DNA from: Fimbriimonadaceae bacterium
GTDB taxonomy: Bacteria; Armatimonadota; Fimbriimonadia; Fimbriimonadales; Fimbriimonadaceae
Assembly (NCBI GenBank): GCA_019454145.1
Contig: CP075366.1
Coordinates: forward strand, 2,273,564-2,337,563
Direction: 5' to 3'
Length of the DNA: 64,000 nt
Of this stretch, positions 59,419-64,000 are shown piece after piece. Both the position numbers and the translations under genes were made by a program. The notes below the pieces were generated by a model. It saw only the letters and a list, made by a program, of their open reading frames with translations, was not told the origin of the DNA and did not search any database. Each line of letters starts with the position of its first letter. The stretch's first letter is position 1.

Positions 59419-60336
59419 CTAACCGCCCTCCAACATTGGAACCGTCATTGTGGTGATGCTCAGAATACTCACGATTACAAATAGGATTACGGCGATAAGG
59501 ATGTGAGGGTCGCGGAAAAGAATATCGGCTGGCTCACCGCCTTCATCATCTTTGAAAACGAGCTGGATGTAGCGAGCGACGCCGTACAAAACCATTGGCG
59601 AAGAAAGAAGCAAACCGGGATGAGCTTTACCTGTACTGGATTCCATTGTGTAGAGAACGTACGACATACAAGACATTCCTGCGAACATCAAAACGAGTGC
59701 ATCTAGAGTAGATTTAGAATAGTCGCCTAATGCTTCGCGAGAGCTTGCTCGGTCATCTCCTTGTAAGATAAATTCATGGCGGCGTTTTGCGAACCCTAGA
59801 GTTAGGGCCAACACTCCGGTAACAATAAACATCCACCCGGACATAGGAGCATCAATGGCTTCCGCGCCTAGCGCGGCCCGGATAATGAATCCCGCTGCGA
59901 TCATAAAAACGTCGGCAATCGCTATGTGCTTTAGCCTCACATTATAGAGGAACTGAATGAGCAAATATGTGGTAAGAATTGCCACGCACCAGGCTCCGGC
60001 AACATAGCCGAGCAACATTCCACCGACCAAAAGGAGTCCGCAGTACGCGGTAGCAATCGTTCGGTTAATTGTTCCTGCGGCGATAGGACGAAGTTTCTTT
60101 TTCGGGTGATTCCGATCCCGGTCAGCATCGGCAATGTCGTTTGCAACATAAGTTGCGGAACTCACCAAGCACATAGCGACAAAAGCGATAAGAGCATCAA
60201 GTACCGCATTGAAATCCGTTGTTCGCCCGGCAAAAATCAAGGCAGCAAAAACGAGGAGGTTTTTCGCCCATTGCTTAGGGCGCGCAAGTTTGAACAGAGC
60301 TAGCGGAATGGAAGCGGCTCGGGTGGCGATACTCAT
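59419..60336 (-). CDS. UbiA-family phosphoribosyl transferase-like prenyl enzyme
   Basis: A 305-residue integral membrane enzyme of the UbiA superfamily with about nine helices. The first Asp motif is NDIADADRDRNHPKKKLRP (about 66-84), the second contains KRRHEF (about 188). In Mycobacterium the matching protein (Rv3806c) joins PRPP to decaprenyl phosphate, the first step of DPA synthesis. The KxxRPIA ending of the first motif is shared with that group. It starts the operon; tRNA-Pro lies upstream. No phosphatase matching Rv3807c is seen. Confidence 0.85.
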   Translation of the reverse strand: MSIATRAASIPLALFKLARPKQWAKNLLVFAALIFAGRTTDFNAVLDALIAFVAMCLVSSATYVANDIADADRDRNHPKKKLRPIAAGTINRTIATAYCGLLLVGGMLLGYVAGAWCVAILTTYLLIQFLYNVRLKHIAIADVFMIAAGFIIRAALGAEAIDAPMSGWMFIVTGVLALTLGFAKRRHEFILQGDDRASSREALGDYSKSTLDALVLMFAGMSCMSYVLYTMESSTGKAHPGLLLSSPMVLYGVARYIQLVFKDDEGGEPADILFRDPHILIAVILFVIVSILSITTMTVPMLEGG

Positions 60337-60448
60337 CGTTTCGTTTGATTGTTCAATGACACGTCTAGCATGAACGAGATTTCAGCGTCGTTGTGGGTCA
60401 ACAGTTAGGACGAATAATTAGTGCCAGAGTCGCAGGATAAGAGGATAT

Positions 60449-60525
60449 TGGTCGGAGCGGCGAGATTCGAACTCGCGACCTCTTCCCCCCCAGAGAAGCG
60501 CTCTACCAAGCTGAGCCACGCCCCG
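60449..60525 (-). tRNA. tRNA-Pro (anticodon GGG)
   Basis: A 77-nt class I tRNA with encoded CCA. The acceptor CGGGGCG/CGCTCCG, anticodon stem CTTCT/GGAAG with loop CTGGGGG (anticodon GGG), and T arm GCGAGTTCGAATCTCGC are intact. It reads CCC and CCT codons. Confidence 0.95.
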
Positions 60526-60552
60526 ATACGAGCAAGACTATACCTGGGGCAT

Positions 60553-60590
60553 AAAAAAGGGCGTTGTCCGGCAAGGACCGGTCAACACCC
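60553..60590 (-). terminator. Intrinsic terminator after the TPR gene
   Basis: On the minus strand, GGGTGTTGACCGG pairs with CCGGACAACGCCC (60559-60590) with one A-A mismatch, loop TCCTTG, and a run of six T (60558-60553). Confidence 0.85.
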
Positions 60591-60610
60591 TCAGTTTAGG
60601 TGCGTTCCGC

Positions 60611-62314
60611 CTATTCTTTAGGAGGCATTGGCAGGATGGCAGTGCGTCCTGTGTAGTAAATGTATTGCCACATTGACTTGCCATTAGGAGCAATCTGACC
60701 TTTCAGCCGACTATCCAACTGACCAGCGCGCAAAAGAGCCGCATCTGCTTGATCTCGATAGGTGAGGGCAACCGCTCGCTTCGACAGATCACCTTGAGCA
60801 TCTACTTGTGCTTGGCGTAGAGCACCAGCAAGCGCATAATAGGCTCCGCCATATTCAGGTGCCGCCGCCACTGCCGCTCGCGCATATCCGACAGCTTTAT
60901 CGGTTTGACCGTTCACCAAGTGTGAATAGGTCATAGCGATGAGCGCTTGGTACGATTCCGGCCTTGCCGCAAGTGCTGCTTCAAAATAAGCTTGTGAAAG
61001 GGTCGCACGATCAGAAAGCGCGTCTCCTGTGAGGTTTTGCGAGAAAACTGATTCCAGGATTTGGTTGCCTCGCTCAACGAGAAGAGCGACATGAGCTGGA
61101 TTTGAAAGAAGTCCAGATTGAACGGAACCGAGTGCACGATCATAATCGCTGCCCATAAAGGCTATCGTTGACTTGAAGTAATCGACATCTGCACTAGATG
61201 GGGCAGAACGCTCAAGCTCCGCAACAAACCCAGGAACAACTGAGATTCTGCGCCGCGCGATAGCAAGTTGTGCTTGTGTGTACTTACTGAGCGCACCCGA
61301 AGGATCTTCCAAGATCACCTCTTTTTCTGCTCCTTCCGAGCCAGTCGTGTTACCAAGAGCCTGCAAAACGAATGATTTCAAGCTGAAGTAGTAGGCATCT
61401 GGGCTACCGTACCGATCAATATTGTTGATTACCTTCAAAGCCTCTTCAAACCGACCAGTGTTGTAAAGTGCTAGGAGAAAGCGGTTCGTCAGAGCCGGAT
61501 CATCCATATTCTTTTCGTAGTCGGCCCTTAGCGTACTTGCGACTACGTTGTAGCGCATGGCTTTGATTTGGGCATCAAGGTAGGGCACTAAGCTTCCAGA
61601 AGTTGGGCGCTTGACTGCATCTGCCTCTAAGATAAGAATATCGCGCTGTGCGCTTGCCGCATTGACCAGAGCGTCTTTGATGATTCTATTTGTTTCGGCT
61701 GCATTTCCACCACTTGCGGCAAATGCTCGACGAAGGTTGATGGCCGCCAGTAGAGCTTTTCCATCCACATTCTTAGGATCAGACATTACGACGTCTTCGG
61801 CGTATTTTTGAGCTACATCGTAAACCTTCATCGCATAGTTGGCACGTGCCATTGCCATGCGAGCGGTGTTATCGTTTTTGTCGATCTTAAGGGCGATTCG
61901 AGCCGCTTGGATAGCTTCATCCAGCTTGCCGTCTCTTGTTAGCTCGGTCGCACGGTCAACGTGAAATTTCACACCCTTGGTTAACTGGTTATCAATAACA
62001 ATGTTGAAGCTCTTTTTAACCGACTCGCCCGCGCCATTGTAAGCGGCGAATGTCACTTTTACTTTGCCTTCTGGTTCGGCTAAAGTGTCAATACCGAATT
62101 GGTAGGGGGTGCTCTCGTCAGTATCTCGAAGATCGTCGCCTAGGTAGAACTCTACGCTATTGACAACGGAATCAGATTGCACACGCACGTCGAACTTAAA
62201 CGAACCACTGATAGACTGACCTTCTTTGAGGTCTACGGTCATAGTCATCGCCGCCATAGAAAGGGCAGTGAGTGAAGTCAGCAGTCCAACACCAAGAAAT
62301 CTCTTTGCAAACAT
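60611..62314 (-). CDS. Exported TPR protein with Ig-like domain
   Basis: A 567-residue secreted protein. The signal peptide ends near SMAAM (residue 22). Residues about 25-110 form a bacterial Ig-like domain (VRVQSDSVVNSVEFYLGDDLR, ending FNIVIDNQ); the rest is built of about ten TPR-like helical repeats, e.g. DNTARMAMARANYAMKVYD and PESYQALIAMTYSHLVNG. The final ~25 residues (WQYIYYTGRTAILPMPPKE) are not TPR. It probably acts as a protein-binding platform in the envelope; partners unknown. It has its own terminator. Confidence 0.78.
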   Translation of the reverse strand: MFAKRFLGVGLLTSLTALSMAAMTMTVDLKEGQSISGSFKFDVRVQSDSVVNSVEFYLGDDLRDTDESTPYQFGIDTLAEPEGKVKVTFAAYNGAGESVKKSFNIVIDNQLTKGVKFHVDRATELTRDGKLDEAIQAARIALKIDKNDNTARMAMARANYAMKVYDVAQKYAEDVVMSDPKNVDGKALLAAINLRRAFAASGGNAAETNRIIKDALVNAASAQRDILILEADAVKRPTSGSLVPYLDAQIKAMRYNVVASTLRADYEKNMDDPALTNRFLLALYNTGRFEEALKVINNIDRYGSPDAYYFSLKSFVLQALGNTTGSEGAEKEVILEDPSGALSKYTQAQLAIARRRISVVPGFVAELERSAPSSADVDYFKSTIAFMGSDYDRALGSVQSGLLSNPAHVALLVERGNQILESVFSQNLTGDALSDRATLSQAYFEAALAARPESYQALIAMTYSHLVNGQTDKAVGYARAAVAAAPEYGGAYYALAGALRQAQVDAQGDLSKRAVALTYRDQADAALLRAGQLDSRLKGQIAPNGKSMWQYIYYTGRTAILPMPPKE

Positions 62315-62367
62315 CGGTCGAATTGGGCCTCGCTTGAATTATGACGCCTTTCGACGCGTGAAGTAAC

Positions 62368-62706
62368 TCAAACTGCGTCAATGTCCCGTTCTAAAGTTCT
62401 AATTCTAATTGCCTGAGTAATTTTCTCTACAAATATCTTTCCGTCGCCTGGTTCGCCAGTGTGGGCGGCTTTACGGATTGCGCTAATGACCGTTTCGGCT
62501 AAAGAGGTGGGAACGACCACTTCTATCATCGTGCGAATGGGCAAGGGGATTGCCATGGATTTACCCATAAAAGTAATAGGAGTTTCTTCATTGTTGCCCG
62601 CGCCTCGAGCATCGGCAATCGTAAGTCCAGAGATCGGGAGCAAAGCAAGCGCAGATTTAATCTCCTCGATTTTGTGGGGCCTTACGAACGCAATTACACT
62701 GACCAT
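62368..62706 (-). CDS. P-II-like signalling protein without modifiable T-loop Tyr
   Basis: A 112-residue GlnB/GlnK-fold trimeric protein. The C-terminal ATP-binding B-loop HTGEPGDGKIFV (about 81-92) and the ending AIRIRTLERD match P-II proteins. The T-loop (about 35-57; GNNEETPITFMGKSMAIPLPI) lacks both tyrosines found there in GlnB, including uridylylated Tyr51. It may sense ATP/ADP or 2-oxoglutarate without covalent control, or belong to a P-II-like branch. No ammonium transporter or glutamine synthetase is nearby. Confidence 0.83.
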   Translation of the reverse strand: MVSVIAFVRPHKIEEIKSALALLPISGLTIADARGAGNNEETPITFMGKSMAIPLPIRTMIEVVVPTSLAETVISAIRKAAHTGEPGDGKIFVEKITQAIRIRTLERDIDAV

Positions 62707-62733
62707 TCGCGTGAATATTACTGTCTGCTCATT

Positions 62734-62762
62734 TTGAAATAAATGATTTTTATATTTACTAT
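62734..62762 (+). promoter_or_regulatory. Sigma-70-type promoter of the copper-amine-oxidase-N gene
   Basis: TTGAAA (62734-62739) and TACTAT (62757-62762) are separated by exactly 17 bases in an AT-rich region. They lie 60 bases before the ATG at 62823. Confidence 0.55.
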
Positions 62763-62775
62763 ATGCATCTCCGCC

Positions 62776-62800
62776 GGGCGTCTACGGAAGCTTCACGCCC
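62776..62800 (+). promoter_or_regulatory. Hairpin in the 5' UTR of the last gene
   Basis: GGGCGT (62776-62781) pairs with ACGCCC (62795-62800) around a 13-base loop containing the palindrome GAAGCTTC. It lies between the promoter and the ATG. No T-run follows. Confidence 0.35.
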
Positions 62801-62822
62801 AGATTCTTATTATCAAAGTGTT

Positions 62823-64000
62823 ATGAATATTGGAAAAGCACTCTCGACCACGGTCGCACTTCTCGCATTTAGTGCGGTCGCGCTGGCAGATATTGCCGTG
62901 CAATACAACGGGAACTACTTGCGATTCCCAGATGCTAAGCCAACTATGACGGGCGGACGGGTTCTTGTCCCATTGCGCGCTGTATTAGAAGGAATGGGGA
63001 TTGATGTCAAGTTTGATCCCGCCACCAATGTCATTACGGCCAGCCAAGATGAAACAGTTGTCAAGCTTCGCCTTGGTGATCGTGAGGCAACGGTAAATGA
63101 CCGATTAGTTTTGCTCGATGTTCCTGCTCAGGCTGTAAAGGGTCGAACCTTTGTTCCACTACGATTCTTTGGAGAAGCCTTTGGTGCAGAAGTTCGCTGG
63201 CGAGCCGCCGATGAAACAGTTTTGATCACACGCGACGAAGTGATCACGTCACCAATCCCGGGCGACGTGACCGGATTGCCGCAGGCAACTGCCCTGACTC
63301 ACACTGGATCAGGATGGATGCGCGGTGGTGAACAAATAACTTTCGCGCTTAAAGCAAGCCCAAAACAGCCTGCGACTCTGTATTTGAATGAAGGGCAAAT
63401 ACAAATCAAATTCACCGAGACGACCCCCGGCAATTACACGGCTTCTTACACCGTTCCAAGTGCTGGTGTCCAACGGGTTTCATTTGAAGATGAAGATGCC
63501 TTTGCAGTAGTGGGTATGAACTCGCAGCGGATAGCAATTCGCACCACGCAGGCACTAAAGGTTGACAATACCAATCCGAACATCGTCAATCTTGAGCCAA
63601 TACGTTTGCAAAAGCTGGTTCAGAAGCGCCCCGTGATTACGGCGGAGCTACAGGATATGAACGGTAGCGGAATTGACCGTAGTTCTGTTCGTATTTGGGT
63701 GGATGGTAATGATATGACCAGTTCTGCCTATGTGACAGATAAGCTGATCCTGCTGAAACCAGATTCCGATTTGAGCGAAGGATCGCATAACGTGAAGTTG
63801 ACCGTCGCCGATATGGCTGGCAACATGAGTACAGTGGAAACCGATTTCGACGTAATTTACGCGAATAACCTCGTTCAGTCGTTCACTTTGGATAGCCCGG
63901 CTATGGTTGAACCAGGTGATCGCATTCAAATGACTGCGCGCGTTGATTCTACGATGCGCCGTGCTTGGGTCAAATTTGGCCCTCAAGGTACGTTACGTTC
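62823..64000 (+). CDS. Exported protein with copper-amine-oxidase N-terminal domain (partial)
   Basis: The first 392 codons of a secreted protein that runs off the window. The signal peptide ends near ALAD (residue 23). Residues about 25-140 form a Cu_amine_oxidN1-type domain (ADIAVQYNGNYL, RVLVPLRAVLEGMGIDVKFD, and GRTFVPLRFFGEAFGAEVRW), common in cell-surface proteins and not linked to amine oxidase activity. About 160-390 are Ig-like beta domains (LYLNEGQIQIKF, PVITAELQDMNGSGID, and SHNVKLTVADMAGN). Total length and C-terminus are unknown. Confidence 0.8.
   Translation, partial: MNIGKALSTTVALLAFSAVALADIAVQYNGNYLRFPDAKPTMTGGRVLVPLRAVLEGMGIDVKFDPATNVITASQDETVVKLRLGDREATVNDRLVLLDVPAQAVKGRTFVPLRFFGEAFGAEVRWRAADETVLITRDEVITSPIPGDVTGLPQATALTHTGSGWMRGGEQITFALKASPKQPATLYLNEGQIQIKFTETTPGNYTASYTVPSAGVQRVSFEDEDAFAVVGMNSQRIAIRTTQALKVDNTNPNIVNLEPIRLQKLVQKRPVITAELQDMNGSGIDRSSVRIWVDGNDMTSSAYVTDKLILLKPDSDLSEGSHNVKLTVADMAGNMSTVETDFDVIYANNLVQSFTLDSPAMVEPGDRIQMTARVDSTMRRAWVKFGPQGTLR

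Noticed and set aside
1-64000. CRISPR arrays, transposases, toxin-antitoxin pairs and restriction systems.
   Set aside because: No regularly spaced repeats, transposase-like frames or defence gene pairs were seen. Most small overlapping open frames are antisense shadows of the genes listed.

Overview
The window is a dense bacterial chromosome segment of about 64 kb with roughly 50% GC, short intergenic gaps and many 4-base gene overlaps. A PilM-N-O-P-Q operon with an outer-membrane secretin, a lipoprotein, a beta-barrel protein ending in Phe and many exported proteins all point to a diderm. Weak or absent Shine-Dalgarno sites, a PEP-CTERM protein, DUF6265/DUF6624-type proteins and a copper-amine-oxidase-N-type protein suggest an Armatimonadota (Fimbriimonadia-like) genome. 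That placement is inference from gene content, not from a marker search. There is no rRNA, CRISPR array, prophage or insertion sequence.

Layout. 1-7.2 kb: prolyl oligopeptidase, two DinB-fold proteins, an M14 carboxypeptidase and a large exported protein with an STN-like N-terminus. 7.3-14.4 kb: the type IV pilus assembly operon (ExeA-like ATPase, excisionase-type HTH protein, PilM, PilN, PilO, PilP-like, PilQ), closed by a strong terminator. 14.4-18.2 kb: 2TM protein, FluC/CrcB, coiled-coil protein, CoaD, His-rich lipoprotein, outer-membrane protein. 18.3-23.6 kb: two FAD oxidoreductases, an exported protein and DapB in one operon, then an MDR oxidoreductase and a SRPBCC protein. 23.7-27.2 kb: tmRNA, LURP-one-like protein, lytic transglycosylase, tRNA-Ser(GCT), RlmI-like methyltransferase. 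27.2-36.2 kb (all minus): ribosomal protein L25, FabI-FtcD-PurK operon, DUF6624-like protein, a methyltransferase behind a switch-like RNA leader, two DUF6265 paralogues, PEP carboxylase. 36.3-41.8 kb: SufC-SufD, VOC protein, RuvA-RuvB-AraC operon, Dps with a histone-H1-like tail. 41.8-48.9 kb: an overlapping operon of DUF4127, two paralogous exported proteins and an esterase, then an unknown exported protein, VOC protein and YifB/ComM. 49-57.3 kb: YetF-type membrane protein, PEP-CTERM propeller, degenerate MocR regulator, FtsB/DivIC-like protein, pyruvate kinase, PilZ-like and YbjN-like proteins, DUF4434 protein, phosphopentomutase. 57.3-64 kb: a three-gene UbiA/SDR/DprE1-like operon resembling the mycobacterial decaprenyl-phosphoryl-arabinose pathway, tRNA-Pro(GGG), TPR protein, P-II-like protein, and an exported protein cut by the window end.

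The strongest candidates for something new are: (1) a ~110-nt leader before a SAM-dependent methyltransferase gene (32239), in which a perfect 10-bp closing stem shares bases with an intrinsic terminator, the layout of a transcriptional riboswitch or attenuator with no class I recognise; (2) the DprE1/DprE2/UbiA-like cassette outside Actinobacteria; (3) a MocR-type regulator with His in place of the PLP lysine; (4) an esterase whose only apparent start is an ATA codon in the same 4-base overlap its operon neighbours use. All structures and family calls were made by eye; no search or folding was run.
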